Positions 8,645 through 18,618 are shown, counted from the first letter of the stretch. The stretch: DNA of 64,000 bases from Lysobacter sp. (GCA_013141175.1 JABFRN010000001.1:2123444-2187443), one strand, 5' to 3'. Translations and numbers: made by a program. Notes: generated by a model not told the origin, from the sequence alone.

Positions 8645-9646
8645 CTAAGGCGTGTGCCGCGCGCCTTGCCAACGCAGCGCCCGCCACGCTTCGCGCTGCG
8701 TGGCATCGAGAAACGTCCAGGCGACGAAGCGGCTCTGCTTCTGGCCCTGCGCCATGCGGATTTCGCGCACGTCCTGCGCATCGGCCTGTTGCAGCTGCTT
8801 GCGCACATCGGCGAGATGTTCGGACTTCGCGATCAGGGTGCTGAACCAGTACACGCGGCTCGCGATCCGCGCGCTTTCGCGGATCATCCGGCGCACGAAC
8901 GCCGCTTCGCCGCCCGGGCACCACAGTTCGGTGGATTGTCCGCCGAAATTGAGCGGCGCATCCGCGCGCGGCGATGTCGGCGTTCTGCCGAGATTGCGCC
9001 ATTTGCGTTCGCTGCCGCGCGCGGCGTCATCGGCCGAAGCGTGGAAAGGGGGATTGCACAGCATGAGGTCGAAGACGTCGTCATCGCGCAGCGGACCGGC
9101 AAAGATGCGCGATGGATCGGGCTGATGGCGCAGTTCGATCGCTTTGCGCAAACCATTCGCGTCCACGATCGCTTCGGCCGCGCGCAGTGCGGTGGAATCG
9201 ATGTCCGTGCCGACGAAACGCCAGCCGTATTCGCGATGACCCAGCAACGGATAGATCAGGTTCGCGCCGGTGCCGATATCGAGCGCGCGGATCGATGCTC
9301 CGTGTGGAATGGCGCCGGCATTCGATGTCGCCAGCAGATCGGCGAGCCCGTGCAGATAGTCCGCGCGGCCGGGAATCGGCGGACACAGATAACCATCGGG
9401 CAGATCCCAGTGCGCGATCCCGTACTGCGTCTTCAGCAGCGCGCGGTTCAGGGCGCGCACGGCGGCGGGATCGCTGAAATCGATGCTTGCCTCACCGCCC
9501 GGCAAGGCCTTCACGAACGCCGACAGCGCGGGCGAGGCGGCGGCCAATGCCGCGAAATCGTAGCGGCCCCGATGCCGGTTGCGCGGATGCAGGCCCGTCG
9601 GTGCGGTGCGGGTGGACGATGCGGAAGGTCTGGACGGGCGCGACAT
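8645..9646 (-). CDS. rlmF: 23S rRNA (adenine-1618 N6)-methyltransferase RlmF
   Basis: The product (333 residues) shows the RlmF signature order: [13 protein letters not shown] near the N-terminus, [11 protein letters not shown], the SAM-binding [14 protein letters not shown], and the N6-adenine motif CNPPFH. It methylates A1618 of 23S rRNA during 50S assembly in the cytoplasm. The start at 9646 gives the family-typical MSRP leader just before LHPRN; the open frame extends upstream but that part is not family-like. It sits 37 bases after the stop of an unrelated lipoprotein gene on the same strand. Confidence 0.93.
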   Translation of the reverse strand: MSRPSRPSASSTRTAPTGLHPRNRHRGRYDFAALAAASPALSAFVKALPGGEASIDFSDPAAVRALNRALLKTQYGIAHWDLPDGYLCPPIPGRADYLHGLADLLATSNAGAIPHGASIRALDIGTGANLIYPLLGHREYGWRFVGTDIDSTALRAAEAIVDANGLRKAIELRHQPDPSRIFAGPLRDDDVFDLMLCNPPFHASADDAARGSERKWRNLGRTPTSPRADAPLNFGGQSTELWCPGGEAAFVRRMIRESARIASRVYWFSTLIAKSEHLADVRKQLQQADAQDVREIRMAQGQKQSRFVAWTFLDATQREAWRALRWQGARHTP

Positions 9647-9683
9647 CCGTCGATTGTCGCGTGAATCCGCCGTGCGGCGGTAC

Positions 9684-10274
9684 TCAGGGCATGTCCCCGG
9701 GCACCACCGCGTCGTACAGCGCTTCGTCGTTTTCCACGCCGTAGTCCGCGCGCGCCATGTCGAGTTCGGACCTGCCGGGTCCGTCGTCGAACATCCCTGC
9801 TGCGAATGCGTCGATATCGCCGAAATAGCCGGCGGTCTTGAGGAAGTGGAACAGGCGCTCGTCGCGCGACCATGCATCCGAAGCTTGCACGACATTGATC
9901 CGCAGGGTCTGTCCCGGATACACCAGCCACAGGTCGTCGGGTGTTTCGCAGTACGCCCGGGTCGCGCGTCGCTGCTGCCGGGCGTTCATCGCCACGCGGC
10001 CTTCGGCGTCGGTCGTACCGCGCGCCAACACCTCGCCCGGGCCGTAGACCGCCAAACCTTCCGGCGCATCGCCACGGAAGATCATCCACGGCGCGGACGA
10101 CAGCGGGAAGCCCGATGGGCCCGGCATGTCGGCCAATACGAAATCGAACGACTGCGGGCAGATGCGACCGTCGGCCGTGTGCCGCACAGGCGTATCCCCG
10201 TGCGTGGCGCAGGCGGTCAGCGAGAGCGCGAGCAGGAGCAGGCCGACGGTGCGGGATGCGCGGAGATTGGTCAT
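9684..10274 (-). CDS. Lipoprotein of unknown function
   Basis: 196 residues beginning [20 protein letters not shown] and a lipobox LTAC, so a lipid-anchored envelope protein. The mature part has [11 protein letters not shown], a short Gly/Pro-rich stretch and [11 protein letters not shown], which suggests a small beta domain, but I recognise no family. It ends 37 bases before rlmF on the same strand and is divergent from the TPR lipoprotein at 10530. Genes upstream of it give no clue to function. Confidence 0.78.
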   Translation of the reverse strand: MTNLRASRTVGLLLLALSLTACATHGDTPVRHTADGRICPQSFDFVLADMPGPSGFPLSSAPWMIFRGDAPEGLAVYGPGEVLARGTTDAEGRVAMNARQQRRATRAYCETPDDLWLVYPGQTLRINVVQASDAWSRDERLFHFLKTAGYFGDIDAFAAGMFDDGPGRSELDMARADYGVENDEALYDAVVPGDMP

Positions 10275-10529
10275 GCGCGGAGAATAAATCGATAGTCGTT
10301 GGCCGCGTGAACGTGGCATCGCACGATGCGGGCGTATCCGACGGCATCGGGCGACCGGTATGCGGCGCATGGCCGCGTTCGCCCGGCCTTCGGGATCGGA
10401 TCGCAGGCACGGGCGGATCGTGCGCCGATCCGCAGAATCCTCCGCCGGTTCCCGGCGGCCGGGCCGCGATCTGCCTGCCGACCGGCTTTGGCCTTATCCT
10501 GACGCCTTCCAGTGGAACGGAGTGAAGAC

Positions 10530-12965
10530 ATGCGTTTATCCCTTGTGTGCGCGGGTATCGCCATCGCCATGCTCGCTGCGGCCTGCGACAAGAAGGAAAA
10601 AGTGGCTGCGCCGTTGCTGCCCGTGCCGGAATGCAAAGCCGCCCAGGACTACGACCCTGTCGCCTTCGAGCGCATGGTGCGGGCGATGGACCGCTCGGGT
10701 GATCTTGTCGTCGTCGTGAACCGTTTCCAGAAGCACCGCAAGGTGGTCGAAGAACAATTGGGCCAGCGCGATCCCGCGCTGCTGCCGCGCTTGAAGCCGG
10801 TGCTGGACGCGCAGTTCTCCGAGGCGCGCCTGCGCGATCGGGCGGCCTGCGTATTCGTGGAGCTGTCGGGCGAGACCGAGGGCGTGAAGCTGCTGGATGC
10901 GTGGTCGCGCTCGCCGGGAATGCAGGCGATCAATCGCGCGATCTGGACGCGCACGCCGGGACCCTCCAAGGAGCCCGATATCCAGATGACCCCGCAGCGT
11001 CAGGCGATCCTGCATGAGCTGGCCGTTGCGATGGCGCTGCAGCAGGTCGAAACGAACAACAACAAGGTGAATGGAGAAGGTATCCCTGCGCTGGTCGCCA
11101 TCTTCTCCCCGGCCCCGCCGCCGCCGCCCGTGCCCACGCCTGATGCCGTGCCGGCGACGGACATGGCACCGGGCGCGGCACCGGCCGCAACACCAGCGCC
11201 GGGTACGTCACCGCTGCCGACGGCCACGCCAGTGGCGGGCGCGGCTCCGGCACCGACCACCGCACCGGGCACGCCGTCGCCGCCGACTGCAATGCCGGTC
11301 ACGAGCGCGGCTCCGGCACCGACCGCCGTACCGGGCACGCCGCAGAACGCAACGCCAGTCGCGAGTACGACCCCGGCCCCACCGGCGACCACCGCACCGG
11401 GCATGTCGCCGACTGCAACGCCAGTGGCGGGTACGGCCCCGCCGCCGCCCGCGACGGCCGTCGCTTCGAATGCAGCGCCCGCTCCCGCTCCCGCTCCGCA
11501 GGCGCTCACGGTGAACACGGCGGATCTGAGCGTGATCCTCAATCGCTGGCTGACGCCAGCGCTGGTGAAGGTCCCCGATGAGCAACTCGCCAAGTTCGTG
11601 GCGTTCGCCAATACCAGTTTCGGCGCCAATTACTACGTCGCGCTGAGCCGGGCCCACGACTTCCAGGCGGGCGAGTGGTATGCGCAGACCGCCAAGAAGT
11701 TCACGGACAACATCCCGCCGGTCGCCGCTGCAGCGGGCGCTCCCGGAAGCGATGTGCTGGTCGCGGATGCGCGGCACGCGCTGCGCAATGACGGCAGCCC
11801 TGCCGCTGCGGCCTACGCGGCGGGCAAGCTGCTGGAGGCGGACCGGATCGATCCGCGCAATCCCGAAATCCAGACCCTGCTCGGCGAAGCCGCGATGAAG
11901 ACCGCGCCCGGCATGCCGCTCGCGCCGGACCAGCTGCGGGTGGTGATCGAAACGCCGAACTACGAGCAGGCCGAGAAATATTTCCTGCGCGCGATCGAGC
12001 TCTCGCCCGAGTACGCGGATGCGCACATGCTGCTGGGGCGCCTGAGATTTCTGCAGGGCAGGGACGAGGAAGCCGCGCAGTCGTTCGCGCGCGCGATCGA
12101 CATCGAGCACGAGCATCCCAACATGGATCTCTTCCTCGGCGATCTGGCCTACGTCAAGAAGGACTACAACGTGGCCTATCGCCACTACAAGGCGGCGATC
12201 GCCAAGCCCGAGCGTCTCGCCTACGTCCACGTCAACGCCCTGTCGCATCTGCTGATGACGCTGCGCAAAGGCACGCAGATGGCGGAGTACCCGCGCATCG
12301 CCGAAGGTTATCTGGCGAAGTATCCGCAGGCCTGGAATTTCCGTCTCGACTACGCGGATTTCCTGATCTCCGCCGATACGCGCGCGGACAAGATCTTCGC
12401 CGTCGCCGATCCGATTCCCGACACCTGGTTGCCGGCGCGCAAGGTGCCGATCATCTCGTCGGCGCTGGTGCGCAAGGCGGGCGAGCGCGTCGACAGGGCC
12501 GGCGAACCCCGGGAGGAAAGCATGGCGCTCATCCAGCGCGCCATGGGCATGAATCCCGATCCGGTCACCCTGGCGGAATCGATCTGCCGGGCCGGCGCGA
12601 AAAGCAAGCTGGTGCGGCGCACCTACGATGTGAACAAGGACCAGAAGCGTCTCGCGACCGCGTTGACCGTCTGCGGCCTGCGCTGGCAGCGTCACGACAT
12701 CGTGCGTGAGATGTCGCTGCGCGCGGACACCAAACAGCTGAATCTGCCGCTCGTCGAACTGGGCGGCGATACGCCGCTGTGCTACGCGGCGGCGACCAAG
12801 AATCTTGCGGGATTCGGCGCGCTGGTCGAAGCGCAGGTCAGCCCGGTGCGGAAATGCCGCGACGGCAACACCGTCGCCGAGCGCCTGCTGCAGATGTCGT
12901 TCGCCCGCGACCCCAACGTGGCGCAGATGCAGATCATGATGAAACGGTTCTACAAGAAATCTTGA
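10530..12965 (+). CDS. TPR lipoprotein with Pro/Ala-rich linker and ankyrin-like tail
   Basis: ATG at 10530 follows GGAGTGAAGAC. The 811-residue product starts with a lipoprotein signal (MLAAAC, then DKKEK). An N-terminal helical domain is followed by a Pro/Ala/Thr tract at about 193-326 made of degenerate units such as TAPGTPSPPTAMPV. TPR-like helices come next (YFLRAIELSPEYADAHMLLG, FARAIDIEHEHPNMDLFLGD), and a C-terminal ankyrin-like unit (DTPLCYAAATKNLAGF, then VRKCRDGNTVAERLL). The architecture, including the CRDG unit, recurs in the gene at 14671, so they are paralogues. Inferred role: envelope scaffold; function unknown. Confidence 0.85.
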   Translation: MRLSLVCAGIAIAMLAAACDKKEKVAAPLLPVPECKAAQDYDPVAFERMVRAMDRSGDLVVVVNRFQKHRKVVEEQLGQRDPALLPRLKPVLDAQFSEARLRDRAACVFVELSGETEGVKLLDAWSRSPGMQAINRAIWTRTPGPSKEPDIQMTPQRQAILHELAVAMALQQVETNNNKVNGEGIPALVAIFSPAPPPPPVPTPDAVPATDMAPGAAPAATPAPGTSPLPTATPVAGAAPAPTTAPGTPSPPTAMPVTSAAPAPTAVPGTPQNATPVASTTPAPPATTAPGMSPTATPVAGTAPPPPATAVASNAAPAPAPAPQALTVNTADLSVILNRWLTPALVKVPDEQLAKFVAFANTSFGANYYVALSRAHDFQAGEWYAQTAKKFTDNIPPVAAAAGAPGSDVLVADARHALRNDGSPAAAAYAAGKLLEADRIDPRNPEIQTLLGEAAMKTAPGMPLAPDQLRVVIETPNYEQAEKYFLRAIELSPEYADAHMLLGRLRFLQGRDEEAAQSFARAIDIEHEHPNMDLFLGDLAYVKKDYNVAYRHYKAAIAKPERLAYVHVNALSHLLMTLRKGTQMAEYPRIAEGYLAKYPQAWNFRLDYADFLISADTRADKIFAVADPIPDTWLPARKVPIISSALVRKAGERVDRAGEPREESMALIQRAMGMNPDPVTLAESICRAGAKSKLVRRTYDVNKDQKRLATALTVCGLRWQRHDIVREMSLRADTKQLNLPLVELGGDTPLCYAAATKNLAGFGALVEAQVSPVRKCRDGNTVAERLLQMSFARDPNVAQMQIMMKRFYKKS

Positions 12966-12972
12966 CGCTTCG

Positions 12973-13010
12973 CGCGCCGGGTCGGTTCCGCCGACCCGGC
13001 GCAGCATCGG
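12973..13010. terminator. Hairpin between convergent genes
   Basis: CCGGGTCGG and CCGACCCGG form a 9-bp stem around TTCCG just after the TPR lipoprotein stop, between two convergent genes. No T-run follows, so termination is only possible. Confidence 0.4.
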
Positions 13011-13054
13011 GATCCATGCGTCCGGAAGCCGGGCACAAGCCGTACCGTTCGGGC

Positions 13055-14455
13055 TTACGGACCCGCCAGCGTCTTCAACATCCGCACCCAATGATCGATA
13101 TCGTCGCCGAGCGCTTTCGCCGGCAGGCGTTCGTCGCGCCCGTGCGCGCGCATGTCGTCGGGCACGATGCCCCATGAACCGTCGACGCCGTAGATCGGAA
13201 TGCCGTGCTCGCGGAACGGACGCGCGTCGCTGGCGCCTGCGCTCATCTCCGGAATCACCGGCGCGTTCGGGAACATCGCGTGCACGCTGTCGGTATAGGC
13301 CTTCAGGATGTCCGCGCGCAGCGGCGAATCCAGCGACGCCAGCGACGCGTCGAGGCGCGTGACCTCGACATCCCCGCCCGCGATCAACTGCAGTTCGTCG
13401 AGGATGGCGTCGGGCGAGATGCCCGGCATGATGCGGCAGTTCACCGTCGCCCGCGCGAGCTGCGGCAGCGCGTTCGGCGCGTGCCCACCGTTGAGCATGG
13501 TCGCCACGCAGCGCGTGCGCGTGAGCCCGACTTCGCCGAGATCCGCTTCGATCGCATCCGCCGCCGCGCCATCGGCGGGATTCGCCAGCCATGCGCGCAT
13601 CGCATCGCCGAGCGCACCCGGTTCGCTCTTCTGCCGTTCGCCGAAATACGCGCGCGTCGTCGCATTCAGCGACGGCTCGAAGCGATAACGACCGAGCCGC
13701 GCCAATGCATCGGACAATTGGTAGATCGCATTCTCGGGGCGCGGCCTGGAGCTGTGACCGCCGGGATTGCGCGCGGTGAACGCATAGTCGGCGTAGGTCT
13801 TTTCCGCAGTCTGGAAAGTGAAGCCGATCGGTTTGCCGTCGTGCGCGAAACCACCGCCGCCGCCGTCGGAGTTGAGCCCGTATTCCACGTCCAGCAGATG
13901 TTTCCACTCGGTCGCACCGAGCATCGCGCCCCGGCCGACGGTCTCCTCGTCGCCGGAGAAGAACACGATGATGTCGCGCTTCGGCTTGAACCCCTGCGCC
14001 TTCAGCTGCATCAGCGCGATCGTCACCGCCACCACGCCCTGCTTGATGTCGCTGGTGCCGCGCCCGTACAGATAGCCGTCCTTTTCGATCATCGTGAACG
14101 GGTCCATCGACCAGTCTTCGGCTTTCGCTTCCACCACGTCCATGTGCGACATCAGCATGATGGGCCTGGCCTTCGCCTTGCCCGCCGCCGGCCAGCGCAC
14201 GATCAGCGCCGCGGTGTGGTCCTGCGGCGATGCGTCGTAGGGCAGCACATGGATGTCGCTGTCGGCCCAACCCGCCGCCTTGTATCGATCGGCCAGCGAC
14301 TGCGCCAGCGCCGGCACCTTGCCGCGCCCGGCGACCGTGGGAATCGCGATCGCCTGCTCAAGCATGTCGCGTGCTTTCGCATGCCACGGATTGTCCGCAG
14401 CGGCTGCAGTCGTCGACGCGGCGGACAGGGCCAGGGCGAGCAGGGCGATGCGCAT
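13055..14455 (-). CDS. Secreted M20-family zinc metallopeptidase
   Basis: The start at 14455 is preceded by GAGGA and opens a Sec signal peptide (MRIALLALALSAASTTAAAA). The 466-residue product has the M20 metal-site series: MSHMDVV, GRGTSDIKQG, SGDEETVGRG and NSDGGGG. A dimerisation-type domain follows (NPGGHSSRP), then SAGASDARPFREHGIPIYG near the end. M20 enzymes remove N-terminal amino acids or split small peptides with two zinc ions. With its signal peptide this one acts in the periplasm or outside. It lies convergent to the TPR lipoprotein gene. Confidence 0.92.
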   Translation of the reverse strand: MRIALLALALSAASTTAAAADNPWHAKARDMLEQAIAIPTVAGRGKVPALAQSLADRYKAAGWADSDIHVLPYDASPQDHTAALIVRWPAAGKAKARPIMLMSHMDVVEAKAEDWSMDPFTMIEKDGYLYGRGTSDIKQGVVAVTIALMQLKAQGFKPKRDIIVFFSGDEETVGRGAMLGATEWKHLLDVEYGLNSDGGGGGFAHDGKPIGFTFQTAEKTYADYAFTARNPGGHSSRPRPENAIYQLSDALARLGRYRFEPSLNATTRAYFGERQKSEPGALGDAMRAWLANPADGAAADAIEADLGEVGLTRTRCVATMLNGGHAPNALPQLARATVNCRIMPGISPDAILDELQLIAGGDVEVTRLDASLASLDSPLRADILKAYTDSVHAMFPNAPVIPEMSAGASDARPFREHGIPIYGVDGSWGIVPDDMRAHGRDERLPAKALGDDIDHWVRMLKTLAGP

Positions 14456-14670
14456 GGACAGGTCCTCGAAGGGGCTGGCAGGTGGGGCGATCTTACACGC
14501 CGGCCGGATCCAAACCTTGTGAAGCATGAAGGCACTGGTTGCGCAAAGTACCGAACCCAACCGTTCAGGGGAAAAGGCAATCGATGGCTGCGGCGCCGTT
14601 CGGCAAGCGGGCCCGATCCGATTTGTTGTGGGCTATGCTCTTCCCCTGGAAACATTGAGAGGACATCGGC

Positions 14671-16734
14671 ATGCGCGGACTTGTCTGCCTTGCGGCCTTC
14701 GTCGCGGCGATAACCACCGCTTCGCAGCTTCATACCCAGGAGCGCCCGCTGCCGCCGCAGCCGGCTGGTGCGGTGGTGGTGCCGGGCTGCAGGATGAAGG
14801 ATTATTTTCCCCAGCAGACGCGGCAATCGTTGGCGTTGGCGGAATCTTCCGGAGATATCCGCCGCATGGCCGAGGCGATGCGCGCCCAGCGCGCTGCCAT
14901 CGATGCGGTGATCCAGGGCGACACCAGGCTCGAATCGAGGCTCGAGCCGGTGCTCGACCATTATTTTTCCGACGAAGTATTGCGCGACCGCGCGCGCTGC
15001 GGGTTCGTTGGCGGCCTGCGCCACGACCTCATCCCGATCTGGGTTGCATGGGCAGGCGATCCGGCGATGCAGCGCATCCACGTATCGGTGATGACGCCGC
15101 CGAAGAAGCCGATGGCCCATGCCACGGATCCGGAACGCCTGAAGTTGCTGGTGCGTCTTGCGCGAGCGATGGCCTTGAGCGAAATGCTCGGTTCCCAGCA
15201 ACGCGAGCGCGAATACCTGATTGCAGTGGTGGAGGATGCGCGCGACCCCATGAGCTCCGCGAAAATCGCATTCGAGAATTCACGCTATTGGCACGGCCCC
15301 GGGGACGAGGCGGTTGCGGAGCAATGGTTGGCGCCCGCGTTGAAAGGCGTCGGTGCAGACGATCTGGGGCGTTTTCTTGCGTTCGCCGAAGGCGAGGCGG
15401 GGCAAGCGTACTACCGTAATTTCGCATCGCCGCACTATCACCAATTGCAAGAGTGGCATGGCGCTTTCGCCAAGGCGGTGAGCGATGCCCTGCCGCAAGC
15501 GGTGGCGAGCGGAACGCCCGCGGAGGCGGATGCCATGGTGGCCGAAGCCAGGCAGCTTTATGGCAACGGCGATGCCCAGGGCAACGGCCGCGCCCGTCTC
15601 CTGCTGCAGCGTGCCGCGACGATCAAACCGAAGGACGCGGGGATCAAACTGTTGCTTGGCCAGATAGCAATGACGATGCGTGAGGGTCGGCAGCCCGAAG
15701 TCGGCGAACTGCGTGTACCGACGGATCCGAAATTTTTCGTCGAGGCCGAAACGTATCTGAAGGAGGCGATAGCGCTGGACCCGGCGCTGCCCCTGGCTTA
15801 TCTGGTCTACGGACGCGCCCGTTTCCTGCAGGACGACAACGTCGGTGCAGCGCGCAATTTCCAGCTCGCACGCCAGTACCCGTGCGATTGCCCGCGCCTC
15901 GATCTGTACGAGGGCGACCTGATGGCGGCGAAGGAGGACTGGCAGGGTGCGTCGGCCGCGTATCGGATTGCGTTCGCGCACCCTGCCAGTAGCGACTTCA
16001 CCCGGCGCGACGCCTTCACGAAATTGGGCAGCATCGCCGTGCAGGCGAAACGTCCCGATGAAATCCGTGCGATTGGCGACGCCTACATGCAGCAACACCC
16101 CGATGACGCGGGCATCGGCGAAATCTATGCCACCCATTTGATGAACGTACTGCGCGACTATGCGACCGCGTTGAAGATCATCGATGGTGTGGGCGATGGC
16201 TACGGATACGGCTGGAAGCAGCTGCGCGCTTACGCATTGTCGGGCCTGGCCCAGCAAGGGGCGGGCAAGCAGGGAAAGCTTGCGGGCAAGCAGGCGCAGA
16301 TGATGCAAGAGGCGATTGCGCTCGTCGGCGGCCCCGATCTGGCGAGGATCCACTGCCTGGGCCAGAGCGATGCAGCCACGATACGTTCGATCGCGATCTA
16401 TAGCGACGATCCGAAAGAGACGGCCACCCATGTGCTGGGCTGCGCCATCTTCACTCGCAACACCGATGCTGCTGTAGCCATGATCGTGCTGGGCGCCGAT
16501 GTGAACGTGATGACGAAGTACGCAATCGAAGACATGCCGCTATGCCATGCGGTTTACACCAAGGATTCCGTGGTCTTCAAGGCTCTGCTCGATGCGAAAG
16601 CCGATCCGGAGCGCAAATGCCGTGACGGCCGCGATGTGCGTGGCATGCTCGAAAGCAGGCGACATGAGGCCGGGGAATTCGAGGACATGTTGCGCATGTT
16701 GGGCACGGGCGGCGCGGCGCCGGCAGGTACTTGA
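14671..16734 (+). CDS. Secreted TPR protein with C-terminal ankyrin repeats, paralogue of the 10530 gene
   Basis: 687 residues with an N-terminal signal (MRGLVCLAAFVAAITTASQ) and no lipobox at the usual position; GAGAGGACATCGGC precedes the ATG. The layout mirrors the protein at 10530: an N-terminal helical part (SRLEPVLDHYFSDEVLRDRA against PRLKPVLDAQFSEARLRDRA), TPR-like helices (YLKEAIALDPALPLAYLVYG), and a C-terminal ankyrin pair with DMPLCHAVYTKD and ERKCRDGRDVRGML. It lacks the Pro/Ala tract. The two genes flank the oppositely oriented M20 peptidase gene. Periplasmic location inferred; function unknown. Confidence 0.85.
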   Translation: MRGLVCLAAFVAAITTASQLHTQERPLPPQPAGAVVVPGCRMKDYFPQQTRQSLALAESSGDIRRMAEAMRAQRAAIDAVIQGDTRLESRLEPVLDHYFSDEVLRDRARCGFVGGLRHDLIPIWVAWAGDPAMQRIHVSVMTPPKKPMAHATDPERLKLLVRLARAMALSEMLGSQQREREYLIAVVEDARDPMSSAKIAFENSRYWHGPGDEAVAEQWLAPALKGVGADDLGRFLAFAEGEAGQAYYRNFASPHYHQLQEWHGAFAKAVSDALPQAVASGTPAEADAMVAEARQLYGNGDAQGNGRARLLLQRAATIKPKDAGIKLLLGQIAMTMREGRQPEVGELRVPTDPKFFVEAETYLKEAIALDPALPLAYLVYGRARFLQDDNVGAARNFQLARQYPCDCPRLDLYEGDLMAAKEDWQGASAAYRIAFAHPASSDFTRRDAFTKLGSIAVQAKRPDEIRAIGDAYMQQHPDDAGIGEIYATHLMNVLRDYATALKIIDGVGDGYGYGWKQLRAYALSGLAQQGAGKQGKLAGKQAQMMQEAIALVGGPDLARIHCLGQSDAATIRSIAIYSDDPKETATHVLGCAIFTRNTDAAVAMIVLGADVNVMTKYAIEDMPLCHAVYTKDSVVFKALLDAKADPERKCRDGRDVRGMLESRRHEAGEFEDMLRMLGTGGAAPAGT

Positions 16735-16738
16735 GACG

Positions 16739-16776
16739 CGGCGTGCATGAGGGAAGGCTCATGCACCGCGTTGATC
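16739..16776. terminator. Stable hairpin after the TPR/ankyrin gene
   Basis: GTGCATGAG and CTCATGCAC form a perfect 9-bp stem around GGAAGG, extended by flanking G/C pairs, starting five bases past the stop at 16734. No T-run follows, so it may stabilise the 3' end rather than terminate alone. Confidence 0.5.
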
Positions 16777-16925
16777 GATGCCGCGACGCGTGACGGTTTG
16801 GGTGGCGCATGCCTTGCGTGCCGTGCCGAGTCAAAGCGCTCGTTGCGGTCCATCGATTCGTTCTTGGCGGGGCGGGGCTCGCCCCGCGTCGGAGGCCCCA
16901 CGTAGACGATACGGGTGATGCGGCC

Positions 16926-17129
16926 CTACTCGGATTCGTCGTTGGATCCGTTGCCCACGACACCGCGCGGCTGGCGCGCTGCCCACATGTTGTCGACCAG
17001 ATTCGGATAACGCCGTCCGGCCGCCCCGGCGCGCGCTTTCGCCGCCGCTGTCTGCGCGGGCGTCAGCCCTGCCGGGCGCTTTGCGGACGGCGGGCGGGGG
17101 CGTTTCCAGAGCGGTGTTTTCGCGGGCAT
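16926..17129 (-). CDS. Small basic protein, conserved-looking, unknown function
   Basis: 67 residues starting MPAKTPLWKRPRPPSAK, then an Ala/Arg/Lys-rich helix and the motif AGRRYPNLVDNMWAARQ. I recall similar short proteins with a YPNLVDN core in related proteobacteria but know no function. The start was chosen because the frame before 17129 is not protein-like; no good ribosome site is visible, which lowers confidence. It stands alone between two plus-strand genes. Confidence 0.45.
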   Translation of the reverse strand: MPAKTPLWKRPRPPSAKRPAGLTPAQTAAAKARAGAAGRRYPNLVDNMWAARQPRGVVGNGSNDESE

Positions 17130-17352
17130 GCGGCATTGTGCAGGAGGGGCGCCGGTTTTGCGCACAGCGCCGTTTGCGATGGGCAAGCCGGCCGTATTCT
17201 TACGCGATGCGGTCGGAACCAAACCGCACCTGAAGCCGGGTGCCGCATAATGGTGATGACCGTCAACGATTGCGTCGAGTGCGGGCGCGAACCGGTTCGA
17301 TCATGGGCGGAGCGAGTAGCATCGGCCGTCATCACGCTGACTGGAGAGCATC

Positions 17353-17688
17353 ATGAAACATTTGCTGCTGGCGATTTCGCTCGCATTGCTGGGCACGGCA
17401 CCGGCGCTGGCCGACGACGACCATGGGCGTCGGCAGGGACATGGCCACGACGATGATCGCGGCCATTCGCGCAAGAAACACGGAAGCCGGCACCACGAAT
17501 ACGAAATGCATCGCGGCGGGCATATTCCGGTCGTCTATCTGGAACGCGACTATTACGTCGAAGACTATCGCGCCTACGATCTCGCCCCGCCGCCGCGCGG
17601 TCATCGCTGGGTCCGCACCGACGACGGCAAATACATCCTGATCGCGGTCGCCACCGGCATCATCGCGGATATCATTCTTCACCACTGA
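17353..17688 (+). CDS. RcnB-like periplasmic protein
   Basis: 111 residues with a signal peptide (MKHLLLAISLALLGTAPALA) followed by a His/Asp/Arg-rich stretch (DDDHGRRQGHGHDDDRGHSR), then the RcnB-type core RDYYVEDYRAYDLAPPPRGH and WVRTDDGKYILIAVATG, ending in a hydrophobic IIADIIL segment. RcnB proteins take part in nickel/cobalt homeostasis in the periplasm. The His-rich part could bind metal, but no efflux gene is adjacent, so the metal role is inferred from family only. GGAGAGCATC precedes the ATG and a strong terminator follows 20 bases after the stop. Confidence 0.85.
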   Translation: MKHLLLAISLALLGTAPALADDDHGRRQGHGHDDDRGHSRKKHGSRHHEYEMHRGGHIPVVYLERDYYVEDYRAYDLAPPPRGHRWVRTDDGKYILIAVATGIIADIILHH

Positions 17689-17707
17689 TGCCCGCACGCC
17701 GTACACG

Positions 17708-17739
17708 ACGAGCCCCGCTTCTGCGGGGCTCGTCCTTTT
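17708..17739 (+). terminator. Rho-independent terminator
   Basis: ACGAGCCCCGC and GCGGGGCTCGT form a perfect 11-bp stem with a TTCT loop, followed by CCTTTT. It ends the RcnB-like gene. Confidence 0.88.
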
Positions 17740-17862
17740 GGAAGCGCATCAATCCGTTCCGAGGAAGTCCGCGCCACAGCCGGGAATTCAAAGCCGGAAC
17801 AGCGAGACGTTCCTTTCATCACCCGGAGACACGCTTGCGTGCATCCAGGCGACGACAGTGCA

Positions 17863-18354
17863 TCAGTCCTTGCGCGTGCCGATGATCTCGCCGGTCGCGG
17901 CATCGATGCGCAGCTCGAAGTCCTGGCCACTGTCGTTTTCGGCTTCGGCTTCCCACACGCCGTCGCGGAAGCGCAGGTCGTGGGCATCGACGTAGCCGGC
18001 CACCGCCAGTTTGGCTTCCACATCCGCCTTGCTCAGGTTCGCGACCTGGGTCTCGGGATAGATCTTGCCGGTTGCGGCGTCCACCCGCACATCGACGCGG
18101 TTGCCGTCGGCGCTGCGCGCGTCGGCTTTCCAGACGCCGTCCTTGAACTTGACGTCGTTGATCTTCGTGTAGCCATTCGTTTCCAGCACCGCCTTGACCT
18201 GCGCCTCGGTGATGGCGTCCTGCGCAACGGCCACGCCGGAAACCACGAGTGCTGCGGCCAGACCGGCGGCCAGCAGTGCGTTGCGCGGGCACATGCGCGC
18301 ATGAACGCTTTCGGTCGAACGATTCGTCGCATGATCCATGGGGGCATGATTCAT
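17863..18354 (-). CDS. Exported protein with two PepSY domains
   Basis: ATG at 18354 is chosen because GGAG sits 7-9 bases upstream. The 163-residue product has a charged N-terminus (MNHAPMDHATNRS), a hydrophobic export segment ending VAVAQ at about 46, then two PepSY units: YTKINDVKFKDGVWKADARS with RVDAATGKIYPE, and YVDAHDLRFRDGVWEAEAEN with RIDAATGEIIGTR. PepSY domains bind and inhibit proteases or sense in the periplasm. The tandem units are clearly duplicated. It is convergent with the RcnB-like gene. Confidence 0.88.
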   Translation of the reverse strand: MNHAPMDHATNRSTESVHARMCPRNALLAAGLAAALVVSGVAVAQDAITEAQVKAVLETNGYTKINDVKFKDGVWKADARSADGNRVDVRVDAATGKIYPETQVANLSKADVEAKLAVAGYVDAHDLRFRDGVWEAEAENDSGQDFELRIDAATGEIIGTRKD

Positions 18355-18618
18355 GGGGCTCTCCTGCAATGGGGGAGGGCCGAGTATCGACATGCTTCCG
18401 CCAATCGATGATGAAACGCGGCAACCTGGGTCAGCTGCGTTTCATCCTGTGCGAAATGCACGGTCGTTCATGCATCAGTGTCGATCGGAAGCGCCCGTGG
18501 CGTCGGAACGACCATAATGTCCTGCCTGTCGCTGCATTGCATGTAGGATCATGCGTGACATCGAACCCACACAGGAGAAGGCGGCTGAATCGCGCAACGG
18601 CGCGCGCCGCCTGCGCTT

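Noticed and set aside
11100-11510. Direct DNA repeats resembling a repeat array
   Set aside because: They are in-frame, degenerate codons for a Pro/Ala/Thr linker of the TPR lipoprotein, not a separate element.
16809-17456. A 215-codon plus-strand frame overlapping the RcnB-like start
   Set aside because: Low-complexity Arg/Gly translation with no ribosome site, conflicting with the clear signal peptide of the RcnB-like gene.
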